From: Flavobacteriaceae bacterium
GTDB taxonomy: Bacteria; Bacteroidota; Bacteroidia; Flavobacteriales; Flavobacteriaceae
Length of the DNA: 47,475 nt
Assembly: GCA_002702895.1 (NCBI GenBank)
Contig: PACX01000014.1
Location: forward strand, 40,589 to 88,063
Direction of reading: 5' to 3'
Shown: positions 16,065 to 24,434 of the stretch, one piece after another
Numbering within the stretch: position 1 is the first letter of the stretch
Layout of the letters: each line of letters starts with the position of its first letter
Translations under genes and position numbers: made by a program
The notes under the pieces: generated by a model
Database searches by the model: none
What the model was told of the DNA's origin: nothing
What the model saw: the letters and a program-made list of their open reading frames with translations, nothing else

Positions 16065-17195
16065 TTGAAACTTACGAAAGATAAAATTTTATTTATTTTA
16101 AAATCAGTCATCATACAGGGTGAAAAACTTGATGTTGTTTCTAATAATTCAGTAAAAAATGTTGTTATTTTTGATAATGAAATTTTAATTGATTTTGAAA
16201 TTAAAAATCCTACATTAAAAGCAAAAAATAATATAAAATCTTTGATTAAAAATGCTATTATTTCTAAATACAAACAAAATTTTGACATAAAAATTAACTT
16301 TAAAGTTGCTGCGATTATAAATGAAACAATTCTTAACGAAAGTCAGATTTTAGAAAATGTTAATAATATAATAGCAGTTTCATCAGGAAAAGGTGGGGTT
16401 GGTAAATCAACAGTTACGGCTAATTTAGCAATTGCTTTAACCAAAATGGGTTTTTCAGTTGGAATTTTAGATGCTGATATTTATGGTCCTTCTATTCCTC
16501 TTATGTTTGATGTATCAGAGGAAAAACCTCTTGCAACAAAAGTTGATAATAAATCTAAGATGAAACCTGTTGAAAATTTTGGTGTTAAGATTTTATCTAT
16601 TGGATTTTTTACAAAAATTGATCAGGCCGTAATTTGGAGAGGCCCAATGGCTTCCAAAGCATTGAAACAAATGATTTTTGATTCTGATTGGGGAGACTTA
16701 GATTTTTTATTAATTGACTTACCTCCCGGAACAGGTGATATTCATTTAAGCATTTTACAATCATTACCAATTTCTGGATCCATTGTTGTTAGTACTCCAC
16801 AAAATGTAGCTCTTATCGATGCCAGAAAAGGTGTTTCAATGTTTAAACAAAAAAATATAAACGTACCAGTTTTGGGAATAATAGAAAATATGGCTTATTT
16901 TATACCGAAAGAATTGCCAAAAAATAAATATTATTTATTTGGAAAGGAAGGTGCAAAAAATTTATCAATTGATTTAAATGTTCCTTTTTTAGGTGAAGTG
17001 CCTCTTATTCAAAGTATTAGAGAGGCTGGAGATGTTGGTAGCCCCGCTTCTCTTCAAGAAAATACAATTGTTAATGAGGTTTTTAATACAATTACTAAAA
17101 ATATGATTTCAGAGCTATTACTAAGAAACAAAAAACTTCCAGCATCTGAGGTTGTAAAAATAACAACTATGTCAGGTTGTTCAGCTATAAAATAA
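16065..17195 (+). CDS. mrp: Mrp/NBP35-family ATP-binding protein, iron-sulfur cluster carrier
   Basis: 376 aa. Residues about 1-95 form a divergent MIP18/DUF59-like domain; residues about 100-355 form the Mrp P-loop NTPase with the deviant Walker A SSGKGGVGKST (106-116), DADIYGPSIP, and LLIDLPPGTGD. Mrp/ApbC proteins bind and deliver Fe-S clusters in the cytoplasm. The CxxC usually found after the IENM strand is absent, replaced by PKELPKNKYY, as seems usual in Bacteroidota; one Cys remains in the C-terminal TMSGCS. The start is TTG at 16065. The downstream nfu gene supports an Fe-S role. Confidence 0.92.
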   Translation: MKLTKDKILFILKSVIIQGEKLDVVSNNSVKNVVIFDNEILIDFEIKNPTLKAKNNIKSLIKNAIISKYKQNFDIKINFKVAAIINETILNESQILENVNNIIAVSSGKGGVGKSTVTANLAIALTKMGFSVGILDADIYGPSIPLMFDVSEEKPLATKVDNKSKMKPVENFGVKILSIGFFTKIDQAVIWRGPMASKALKQMIFDSDWGDLDFLLIDLPPGTGDIHLSILQSLPISGSIVVSTPQNVALIDARKGVSMFKQKNINVPVLGIIENMAYFIPKELPKNKYYLFGKEGAKNLSIDLNVPFLGEVPLIQSIREAGDVGSPASLQENTIVNEVFNTITKNMISELLLRNKKLPASEVVKITTMSGCSAIK

Positions 17196-17200
17196 TTATT

Positions 17201-17437
17201 ATGAGTAAAAATTTGTTAAAGAAAAAAGTAGAATCTGCATTAGAAGAAATAAGGCCTTTTCTTTTATCCGATGGTGGAGATATTACTTTATTATCAATTA
17301 ATGATAATATTGTTAAGGTTCAATTGATGGGAAATTGTGTTAGTTGTTCTGTAAACCAAATGACTTTAAAAAACGGTGTTGAGATGACAATTAAGAAACA
17401 TGCTCCTCAAATTAAAGAAGTTATTAGTGTAGAATAG
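17201..17437 (+). CDS. NifU C-terminal domain protein (Nfu-type Fe-S scaffold)
   Basis: 78-aa NifU-like C-terminal domain with the cluster-binding CxxC (C46, C49) in GNCVSCSVNQMTLKNGVE and the RPFLLSDGGDI segment. Such small proteins carry or transfer Fe-S clusters. I use the ATG at 17201; the frame extends to a TTG at 17177, but that would overlap mrp and add residues not found in the family. It starts 5 bases after mrp and ends 3 bases before the reductase gene, forming a compact Fe-S/redox operon. Confidence 0.9.
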   Translation: MSKNLLKKKVESALEEIRPFLLSDGGDITLLSINDNIVKVQLMGNCVSCSVNQMTLKNGVEMTIKKHAPQIKEVISVE

Positions 17438-17440
17438 ATA

Positions 17441-18499
17441 ATGAAAATAATCAAAACCGATATCTTAATCATAGGAGGAGGTCCTACAGGTTTGTTTACA
17501 GTATTTGAAGCAGGTTTATTAGGTTTAAAATGTCATATAATTGATGCATTGTCAAAACCTGGGGGGCAATGTTCAGAAATATATCCAAAAAAACCAATTT
17601 TTGATATTCCCGCAATACCTGAAATCTTAGCTGGAAATCTTATAAATAATTTATTGGAACAAATTAAACCATTTAATCCTGGTTATACTTTATCTGAGTC
17701 TGCAGACTACTTAGAAAAACAAAAAGATGGTTCTTTTAATGTAGTAACTGAAAAAGGTACTGTTCATAATGCAAAAGTTATAGCTATTGCTGGAGGTCTT
17801 GGAAGTTTTGACCCAAGAAAACCTCAAATAGATAATATTAATAAATATGAAGCAAATGGAGTAGAATATATGGTTAAAAATCCAAAATTATTCAAAAATA
17901 AAACTATTATAATTTCTGGTGGAGGGGATTCTGCATTAGATTGGACTATTGAACTACAAAAAATTGCAAGAAAAGTTACATTAGTTCATAGAAGAACTGA
18001 ATTCAGAGGAGCTTATGATTCAATTGAAAAAGTTCAAAAATTAAAAAATGCTCAATTAATTGATGTTATTACACCAGCTGAAGTAATTGAGTTAAAAGGT
18101 GAAAAAAAATTAGAAAGTGTTAACATAAAATTAAATGGTTCTAAAAAAGAAATTAACACAGATTTCTTTATTCCCTTATTTGGTTTGATTCCTAAATTAG
18201 GTAAAATATCAGATTGGGGTCTTGAAATAAGAAAAAATGCAATTTGCGTTAATAATGCTTTAGATTACCAGACAAACATTCCAGGAATTTTTGCAATTGG
18301 AGATATAAATACATATCCAGGTAAATTAAAATTAATTTTATGTGGTTTTCACGAAGCTACGTTAATGTGTCAAGCTGCTTTTAAAATTATACATCCAAAT
18401 AAAAAAAATATTCTAAGATATACAACAGTTACAGGTGTTAATGGTTTTGATGGATCTAAACGAAAATCAGAAAGTGCAACTATTAAGTCAATAGAATGA
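17441..18499 (+). CDS. Ferredoxin--NADP+ reductase-like (thioredoxin-reductase fold) flavoprotein
   Basis: 352-aa two-domain FAD/NAD(P) flavoprotein of the thioredoxin-reductase-like ferredoxin-NADP+ reductase class (YumC type). The FAD motif is IIGGGPTG (10-17), the NAD(P) motif is ISGGGDSALDW (about 158-168), and FAIGDINTYPGK is the C-terminal FAD-contact motif. No redox-active CxxC is present, which separates it from true thioredoxin reductases. It would move electrons between NADPH and ferredoxin or flavodoxin. Placement after mrp and nfu suggests electron supply for Fe-S work, which is inference. The stop overlaps the next gene by ATGA. Confidence 0.88.
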   Translation: MKIIKTDILIIGGGPTGLFTVFEAGLLGLKCHIIDALSKPGGQCSEIYPKKPIFDIPAIPEILAGNLINNLLEQIKPFNPGYTLSESADYLEKQKDGSFNVVTEKGTVHNAKVIAIAGGLGSFDPRKPQIDNINKYEANGVEYMVKNPKLFKNKTIIISGGGDSALDWTIELQKIARKVTLVHRRTEFRGAYDSIEKVQKLKNAQLIDVITPAEVIELKGEKKLESVNIKLNGSKKEINTDFFIPLFGLIPKLGKISDWGLEIRKNAICVNNALDYQTNIPGIFAIGDINTYPGKLKLILCGFHEATLMCQAAFKIIHPNKKNILRYTTVTGVNGFDGSKRKSESATIKSIE

Positions 18500-19569
18500 T
18501 AAATGATTTTATATTCAATTTAAATAATTTTCAAACTATAAATGGTACTTCGCAATGGAAATCACCTAGTAATATTGCATTAATAAAATATTGGGGAAAA
18601 AAAACTAACCAAATTCCATTAAATCCCTCAATTAGTTTTAGCTTAAAAAATTGTTTTACTGAAACAAAAATATCATACAAAACAAAAAAGACGGGAAAGC
18701 TAGATTTTAGTTTTTTATTTCATGGAGAAGGCAATCCCAGTTTTGAAGATAAGTTAAAACAATTTTTTTTTAGGATTGAAAAATATTGTCCTTTTTTATT
18801 AGATCTTGAGTTAAAAATTGAGTCAAAAAATTCTTTTCCACATAGTAGTGGAATTGCATCATCTGCCTCCTCTTATAGTTCATTAGCCTTGTGCATAATG
18901 GATATAGAAAAGGAATTAAATCCATCAATGAGTAAGAAGTTTTTTTTTAAAAAGGCTTCTTTTCTTGCAAGATTAGGTTCTGGAAGTGCTTGTAGAAGCA
19001 CTTTAGGATTTTTTTCAATTTGGGGAAAATCTGACTTTTTTAATTCTACAAATGATTTGTATGCAGTTAAATATCCAAACAAAATTCATGACATTTTTCA
19101 AGGTATTTATGATACGATTTTAATTGTTGACAAAGAAAAAAAAGAGGTTTCAAGCACAATAGGTCACAATTTAATGGAAGGACATAGTTTTTCAAATGAT
19201 CGCCTTAATCAAGTTAAAAGTAATTTTAAAAATTTAAAAAATGCTTTAGAAACTGGAGACATGGATACATTTATCAAAGTGGTTGAATTAGAGGCTTTAA
19301 CTCTTCATTCTATGATGATGACCTCAGTTCCATCTTACATATTGCTAAAACCCAATACCATAAAAATTATAAATTTAATTTGGAAATACAGAAAAGAAAA
19401 CAATTCTAAAATTTGTTTTTCTTTAGATGCCGGAGCCAATATTCATTTAATTTACCCAAAAAAAGAATATGATTCTGTTCAAAAATTAATCAGTAATGAA
19501 TTAATAAAATTTTGTGAATCAGGAGAATTTATAAATGATATGATTGGGATTGGACCATTAAAATTGTAA
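18496..19569 (+). CDS. mvaD: Diphosphomevalonate decarboxylase
   Basis: 357-aa GHMP-superfamily enzyme. The N-terminal SPSNIALIKYWGK (about 24-36) is the hallmark of mevalonate pyrophosphate decarboxylase, and FPHSSGIASSASSYSSLA is the ATP-binding glycine/serine-rich loop; LARLGSGSACRS is also diagnostic. It makes isopentenyl diphosphate from mevalonate-5-diphosphate in the cytoplasm. The gene overlaps the upstream reductase by 4 bases and is followed by the GHMP kinase after 9 bases. Identification is strong. Confidence 0.95.
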   Translation: MINDFIFNLNNFQTINGTSQWKSPSNIALIKYWGKKTNQIPLNPSISFSLKNCFTETKISYKTKKTGKLDFSFLFHGEGNPSFEDKLKQFFFRIEKYCPFLLDLELKIESKNSFPHSSGIASSASSYSSLALCIMDIEKELNPSMSKKFFFKKASFLARLGSGSACRSTLGFFSIWGKSDFFNSTNDLYAVKYPNKIHDIFQGIYDTILIVDKEKKEVSSTIGHNLMEGHSFSNDRLNQVKSNFKNLKNALETGDMDTFIKVVELEALTLHSMMMTSVPSYILLKPNTIKIINLIWKYRKENNSKICFSLDAGANIHLIYPKKEYDSVQKLISNELIKFCESGEFINDMIGIGPLKL

Positions 19570-19578
19570 TTTTGTATT

Positions 19579-20508
19579 GTGAAAGCACCATTATTCTATT
19601 CAAAAATTTTATTGTTCGGTGAGTATGGGATTATAAAAAATTCTAAGGGACTTTCAATTCCCTATAATTTTTATAAAGGAGGATTAAAATTGGGAGATTT
19701 AAGAATTGATAAAGTAAAAAAATCTAATGAAAATCTTTTAACTTTTAGAGATTATTTATTGAAATTAGATAATTCTATTGTTCTTTTTGATTTTAATAAA
19801 ATGAATGATGATCTATTAAAAGGAATGTATTTTGATAGTACAATTCCTCAAGGATATGGAATAGGTAGTAGCGGTGCTTTAGTTGCAGCCTTCTATGATC
19901 GTTATGCTGAAAATAAAATTACAGTTTTAGAAAATCTGACCAAAGATAAAATTACAGTTTTAAAAAACATTTTTTCTTTAATGGAATCTCATTTTCATGG
20001 ACAATCTTCTGGATTAGATCCATTAAATAGTTATTTAAGTTTGCCAATTTTAATTCATTCAAAAAATCAAATTGAAACAACTGGGATTCCAATTCAATCA
20101 TCTAATGGAAAAGGTGCTGTATTTTTATTAGATAGCGGAAAATCTAGTGAAACTGCTCCTATGGTAGATATTTTTTTTAAGTCTATGAAAAATAAAAATT
20201 ATAGCGAAGTTATTCGAAATGATTTTATTAGAATTACTGATTCTTGTGTTGATAATTTTTTAGAAGGAAATTTTAAGTCACTTTTTTTGAATATTAAAAA
20301 TCTATCAAAAGTTGTTTTTGATAATTTTAAACCAATGATTCCTAAAGATTTTCATAATATTTGGGCTAAGGGAATTGAATCAAATGATTATTTTTTAAAA
20401 TTATGTGGATCAGGTGGAGGAGGCTATATATTAGGGTTCTCTAAAGATTTTAAAAAAGCAAAATCTGTATTGAAAGACTATAAATTAGAAATAGTCTATA
20501 ACTTTTAA
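19579..20508 (+). CDS. GHMP kinase, probably mevalonate kinase
   Basis: 309-aa GHMP kinase with the motif-1 region FYSKILLFGEYG, the ATP loop PQGYGIGSSGALVAA (about 94-108), GQSSGLDPLNSYLSLP, and the C-terminal CGSGGGGYILGF. Its position directly after mvaD and its flavobacterial context indicate mevalonate kinase. The start is GTG at 19579. A 33-base in-frame duplication gives two copies of KITVL eleven residues apart near residue 113 (bases 19913-19929 and 19946-19962 are identical). No separate phosphomevalonate kinase is in the window, so substrate breadth is an open point. Confidence 0.85.
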   Translation: MKAPLFYSKILLFGEYGIIKNSKGLSIPYNFYKGGLKLGDLRIDKVKKSNENLLTFRDYLLKLDNSIVLFDFNKMNDDLLKGMYFDSTIPQGYGIGSSGALVAAFYDRYAENKITVLENLTKDKITVLKNIFSLMESHFHGQSSGLDPLNSYLSLPILIHSKNQIETTGIPIQSSNGKGAVFLLDSGKSSETAPMVDIFFKSMKNKNYSEVIRNDFIRITDSCVDNFLEGNFKSLFLNIKNLSKVVFDNFKPMIPKDFHNIWAKGIESNDYFLKLCGSGGGGYILGFSKDFKKAKSVLKDYKLEIVYNF

Positions 20509-20513
20509 TTTCG

Positions 20514-21395
20514 ATGTTTTTTTCTTTTTTCAATAAGAAAATTATAATAAAAATTTTGAGTTTATTTTCTGTAGTAAGAGGCTATAATGTCTTTTTTATG
20601 ATGTTTGCTCAATTGGTTTCTTCAATATTTATTTTTTCTAATTCCAATGATATTTTTTCTATAATTCTAGATTTTAATATATGGTTAATTATTCTTTCCT
20701 CTGCATCTTCTATTTCAGCTGGATATATAATAAATAATTTTTATGATGTAGATAAGGATTTAATAAATAGACCATTAAAAACTATTTTGGAAAAAGAAAT
20801 TTCTGGTAGAACAAAATTAATGGTTTATATTATTTTAAATTTTTTAACATTAATTTTTTCCGCTTTAGTTTCTTTAAAGGCATTTCTTTTTTTTAGTTTT
20901 TACATCTTTGGAATTTTTATTTATTCTATTAAAATAAGTAAATATCCATTCATAGGAAATTTCCTTTCAGTACTACTGGTTATTACTCCGTTTTTTGCAA
21001 TTGCTCTTTATTATAAGAATCTTTCAATTGAAATAATTACACACGCATCGTTTCTTTTTTTTGTAATATTAATTAAAGAATTAATTAAGGATTTAAAAAA
21101 CTTAAAAGGAGACTTTACAATGAATTACCTCTCTGTTCCAGTAATATATGGTGAAGAATTGACTAAAAGTTTTATAACAATTTATATTTTTTTAATTATT
21201 GGAATTTCTTTTAGTTTGATTATAAATTATGATATTTCTCTAATGGTTTATTTCTATTTCTTTGCAATACCATTTTTCTTTCCATTTCTTTATTTGTTAT
21301 GGAAATTTAATGACAATAAATATTATGAAATATTACATAATTCTTTAAAGACTTTGATTATCATAGGTCTTTTTAGTATCATGTTTCATAGCTAA
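20514..21395 (+). CDS. UbiA-family prenyltransferase, GGGP geranylgeranyltransferase type
   Basis: 293-aa polytopic membrane protein of the UbiA prenyltransferase family with about eight or nine helices. The first Asp-rich motif is NNFYDVDKDLINRP (about 79-92, the NDxxDxxxD type), and the second is LIKDLKNLKGD near residue 195. Flavobacterial members here are usually labelled geranylgeranylglycerol-phosphate geranylgeranyltransferase, an archaeal ether-lipid enzyme; the prenyl acceptor in bacteria is not established by sequence. It follows the two mevalonate-pathway genes, which makes prenyl diphosphate, and is 5 bases after the kinase. Confidence 0.82.
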   Translation: MFFSFFNKKIIIKILSLFSVVRGYNVFFMMFAQLVSSIFIFSNSNDIFSIILDFNIWLIILSSASSISAGYIINNFYDVDKDLINRPLKTILEKEISGRTKLMVYIILNFLTLIFSALVSLKAFLFFSFYIFGIFIYSIKISKYPFIGNFLSVLLVITPFFAIALYYKNLSIEIITHASFLFFVILIKELIKDLKNLKGDFTMNYLSVPVIYGEELTKSFITIYIFLIIGISFSLIINYDISLMVYFYFFAIPFFFPFLYLLWKFNDNKYYEILHNSLKTLIIIGLFSIMFHS

Positions 21396-21408
21396 TAACC
21401 AAAATTTT

Positions 21409-22122
21409 ATGTCAGAAAAAATACTTGTCAGATTAAATAAATTTATTTCAAATTCAGGGATCTGTAATAGAAGGGAAGCAGATGAATATATAAGTCAAGG
21501 TAGAGTTTCTGTAAACAATAAAACTATTGTTAGATTAGGCTCTAAGGTTTCTTTAAGCGATAGTGTGAAGTTAGATGGAAGAAAAGTATTTCCTGTTAAA
21601 ATGCAGTATATTATTTTAAATAAACCAAAAGGGTTCCATTGTATTTATTCAAAAACAAACTCCAAAACTGTTTTTTCTATTTTGTCTTCTATTAAAGAAG
21701 AAAATAGAGTAATATCTTTAGATTTTTTAAAAGAAAACTATACAGGACTTATGATTCTATCAAATGACACTGAATTTATAAGTCAAATAAATGCAAAAAA
21801 AAACTTGATAAATCAAATTTTTCATTTAAAACTTGACGTTGATTTTTTACAAAGAGACTTAAAAAGGATCAAAGATTTAGATGTTAATAATAAATTAAAA
21901 ATTAAATCAATTAATTATGTAGATGGAGCAAATAAAAATGAAATAGGAATAGAATTATCTATTCATAATATTAAAGATTTAGAAAAACTTTTACTAGATT
22001 TTAATTATAAAATAATATCACTTGATAGAGTTCTGTTCTCAAATTTTACAAAAAAAGATTTATCTCGAGGACAATGGAGGAATATTACAAAAAAAGAATT
22101 AATTAATTTAAAAAGTTTTTAG
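21409..22122 (+). CDS. RsuA/RluB/E/F-family pseudouridine synthase-like protein with altered active-site motifs
   Basis: 237 aa. Residues about 6-60 are a clear S4 RNA-binding domain (VRLNKFISNSGICNRREADEYI), and residues about 65-230 fit the RsuA-type pseudouridine synthase fold, with YIILNKPKG near 67-75. The catalytic stretch normally written GRLDxxTxGLL is changed: ISLDFLKENYTGLM keeps Asp (D105), lacks the Arg (S103), and has three extra residues before TGL. The later KxY motif reads NQIFHL, with Phe at the Tyr position (F138). It may be a weakly active or non-catalytic RNA-binding relative. It ends the mevalonate run and overlaps the convergent ThuA gene by 4 bases. Confidence 0.75.
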   Translation: MSEKILVRLNKFISNSGICNRREADEYISQGRVSVNNKTIVRLGSKVSLSDSVKLDGRKVFPVKMQYIILNKPKGFHCIYSKTNSKTVFSILSSIKEENRVISLDFLKENYTGLMILSNDTEFISQINAKKNLINQIFHLKLDVDFLQRDLKRIKDLDVNNKLKIKSINYVDGANKNEIGIELSIHNIKDLEKLLLDFNYKIISLDRVLFSNFTKKDLSRGQWRNITKKELINLKSF

Positions 22123-22835
22123 TTTTTACTAGCCCATTTAAACCCTCTTGTTAAAAGTTTCCATCCCTCAGGATATTCAATAAATTCATTTGGATCGTGT
22201 CCGATTGAAATATAAAACACCTTTCCTTTTCCATAATTTTTTTTCCAAGCAACAGGCATAACTACATTTTTTATCCATGGAAAAGTTTTTCCATCAAATT
22301 TAGTTGTAGCCAATATTTGAATATTGGGGTCGTAGTGTAAATAATATTGTTCACTAAAAATTTCAAAATCATTAAGGCCTTTTGTTAATGGATCTTTCAA
22401 CATTTCTACATTAAAATTTAGTTTTCCTCCAGGGTGTTTTACAAATTGCCCACCAATCATAAATTGATAAGCAGTATTATCTCTAAATGAATCCCCAAGT
22501 CCTCCATGAGCTCCTGCTATCCCTACACCATGTTCTACAGCAGATGTCAAGTTTTTTTCTTGTTTAGAGGATAGTTTCATCATAGTTACAGATTGTATTA
22601 TTAAATCAAACTTTATTAAAGAGTCATAATTTGAATAAATATTTAAATTGTTAGATTCATAAATATTCGCCTTTTCTTTTTTTAACCAGTTTATTACATT
22701 TTTAGCAAAAAGCTCTGGTTGATGACCATCCCAACCACCCCAAACAACTAAAATATTTTTATTTTTTAAAGTTTGAGAATAAACAAAATTTTGTGTTAAT
22801 AGATTAAATAATAATATGAAAATTATTTTTTTCAT
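22119..22835 (-). CDS. Secreted ThuA domain-containing protein
   Basis: 238 aa with a signal peptide (MKKIIFILLFNLLTQ, cleavage near VYSQT) and a ThuA domain, a class I glutamine-amidotransferase-like fold. ILVVWGGWDGHQPELFAKNV, VGIAGAHGGLGD and VFYISIGHDPNEF are the recognisable ThuA strands. ThuA works with the Gfo/Idh-type dehydrogenase ThuB in trehalose use through 3-keto sugars in rhizobia. I chose the ATG at 22835 because it directly begins the signal peptide; the frame extends to a TTG at 22856. It is divergent from a Gfo/Idh oxidoreductase gene, which supports a keto-sugar role. The precise reaction is not known from sequence. Confidence 0.85.
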   Translation of the reverse strand: MKKIIFILLFNLLTQNFVYSQTLKNKNILVVWGGWDGHQPELFAKNVINWLKKEKANIYESNNLNIYSNYDSLIKFDLIIQSVTMMKLSSKQEKNLTSAVEHGVGIAGAHGGLGDSFRDNTAYQFMIGGQFVKHPGGKLNFNVEMLKDPLTKGLNDFEIFSEQYYLHYDPNIQILATTKFDGKTFPWIKNVVMPVAWKKNYGKGKVFYISIGHDPNEFIEYPEGWKLLTRGFKWASKN

Positions 22836-22930
22836 AAAAAATAAATTAAATTTCAATTTATGGAATTTATAATTAATCTAAAATTTATTGACCATCCAAA
22901 AATCTGAATGTTATAATTTAAAACAAAAAA

Positions 22931-24361
22931 ATGAAAAAAAAGTCTAGAAGAAATTTTATTAAAAATTCTTCGCTTCTTGGTTCCGGAATTTTTATAGTTC
23001 CACGAAATGTTTTAGGAGGAATTGGATTTATTCCTCCAAGCGATCAATTAAACATTGCTGCCATCGGAGCTGGAGGAAAAGGATCTGATATTAGAGATTC
23101 TTGGGTTTCAAATGAAAGAGTTATTGCTTTATGTGATGTGCATCCATTAGGTAAACATGGAGTTATTCAATCTAGAAAAAAATACCCTAAAGCTAAATTT
23201 TATGTTGATTTTAATGAGCTTTTAGATAAGGAGAAGGATTTGGATGCTGTTACAATTAGCACTCCAGATCATACCCATGGAGTGATTGGAAATAAGGCGA
23301 TGAATAAAGGCCTCCATGTTTATATTCAAAAACCTTTAACACACAACATTGAAGAAGCTCGACAATTAACATTATCGGCAAAGAAAAATAAAGTCATTAC
23401 ACAAATGGGTAATCAAGGAGGCTCTTGTATTGGAGTTGAAAAAGTTAAGGAATGGATAAATGCAAAAAAAATCGGAGATATTAATAAAGTTTATGCATGG
23501 ACAGATAGGCCTGTTTGGCCGCAAGGTTTTAAAATGCCAGAACCATCTGTTATTAAACCTAAGGATTTAGAATGGGATTTGTGGTTGGGACCAGCTAAGA
23601 AAATGGCTTACAGACCAGAACTTCACCCTTTTAATTGGAGAGGATGGTGGGATTTTGGTACAGGAGCACTTGGAGATATGGGTTGTCATATTCTTGATGT
23701 ACCAGTCAAAGCTTTAAATTTAGGGTATCCCAAAGATGTAGAGTGTAGTGTTGCAAAGATTTATCAAAAAATGTGGAGTCCAAATTATTATCCAGAAGGT
23801 CCACCCGCAGCATCCCTTGTTACCCTTCATTTTGAAAAAAATAATATAACCAATTCTGATTTAGAAGTAGTTTGGATGGATGGAGGAATTATTCCACCTA
23901 GACCTGAAGTTATTCCAGCAGATGATTATTTGGGTGAGAAAGGAAATACAAATGGGGTATTAATAATTGGTAAAGATGGAGTCATTACTTGTGGTGTTTA
24001 CGGATTAAATCCAAAATTATATAGAAAAGGCGAAAAAACATTACATTTAAATACAGATACAATCTATAATAAAAATAATGGATTAGATTATATTCATCAT
24101 AAAGAGTGGATTGATGCAATTAAAGGAGGCTATGGAAGTAAAGAATACAAAATGTTAACTGCTCCAATTGAATATTCAGGACCTTTTACAGAAATAGTTC
24201 TAATGGGAAATTTAGCTTTAAGAAGTTATATGCTTAAAGATGGTAAAGATTTTATTGGAAGAAAGAAATTACTTTGGGATGGTAAGAATAAAAAAATAAC
24301 AAACTTTAATTTAGCTAATCAATTTGTTGGAAGAAAAAGAAGGCCTGGGTGGGATTTATAA
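22931..24361 (+). CDS. Tat-exported Gfo/Idh/MocA family oxidoreductase
   Basis: 476 aa. The N-terminus is a twin-arginine signal (SRRNFIK with R6 and R7, then a hydrophobic run to about residue 27). The Rossmann domain follows with IAAIGAGGKG (about 42-51) and VIALCDVHP; the catalytic-lysine motif appears as YIQKPLTH. The C-terminal Gfo/Idh domain includes NWRGWWDFGTGALGDMGCHILD. Tat export of the folded protein suggests a tightly held nicotinamide cofactor, as in glucose-fructose oxidoreductase. Likely role: periplasmic oxidation or reduction of a sugar derivative, with the DUF1080 protein next in line. Substrate unknown. Confidence 0.92.
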   Translation: MKKKSRRNFIKNSSLLGSGIFIVPRNVLGGIGFIPPSDQLNIAAIGAGGKGSDIRDSWVSNERVIALCDVHPLGKHGVIQSRKKYPKAKFYVDFNELLDKEKDLDAVTISTPDHTHGVIGNKAMNKGLHVYIQKPLTHNIEEARQLTLSAKKNKVITQMGNQGGSCIGVEKVKEWINAKKIGDINKVYAWTDRPVWPQGFKMPEPSVIKPKDLEWDLWLGPAKKMAYRPELHPFNWRGWWDFGTGALGDMGCHILDVPVKALNLGYPKDVECSVAKIYQKMWSPNYYPEGPPAASLVTLHFEKNNITNSDLEVVWMDGGIIPPRPEVIPADDYLGEKGNTNGVLIIGKDGVITCGVYGLNPKLYRKGEKTLHLNTDTIYNKNNGLDYIHHKEWIDAIKGGYGSKEYKMLTAPIEYSGPFTEIVLMGNLALRSYMLKDGKDFIGRKKLLWDGKNKKITNFNLANQFVGRKRRPGWDL

Positions 24362-24434
24362 AATAAATTAGAATACTATATTTAATTATTATTCTAAATT
24401 TTAATTAATTATGTTTATATAAAATATTAATATT

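Noticed and set aside
17177-17200. Upstream TTG as start of the Nfu gene
   Set aside because: Overlaps mrp and adds eight hydrophobic residues not typical of the NifU C-terminal family; the ATG at 17201 is better.
22888-22917. E. coli-like promoter TTGACC-N18-TATAAT ahead of the Gfo/Idh gene
   Set aside because: Bacteroidota sigma uses TTG-N19-TAnnTTTG rather than TTGACA/TATAAT, and such matches arise easily in AT-rich intergenic DNA.
24368-24397. Hairpin between the Gfo/Idh and DUF1080 genes
   Set aside because: Only an 8-bp AT-rich stem with a 14-base loop and no clean T-run; too weak to call a terminator inside a likely operon.
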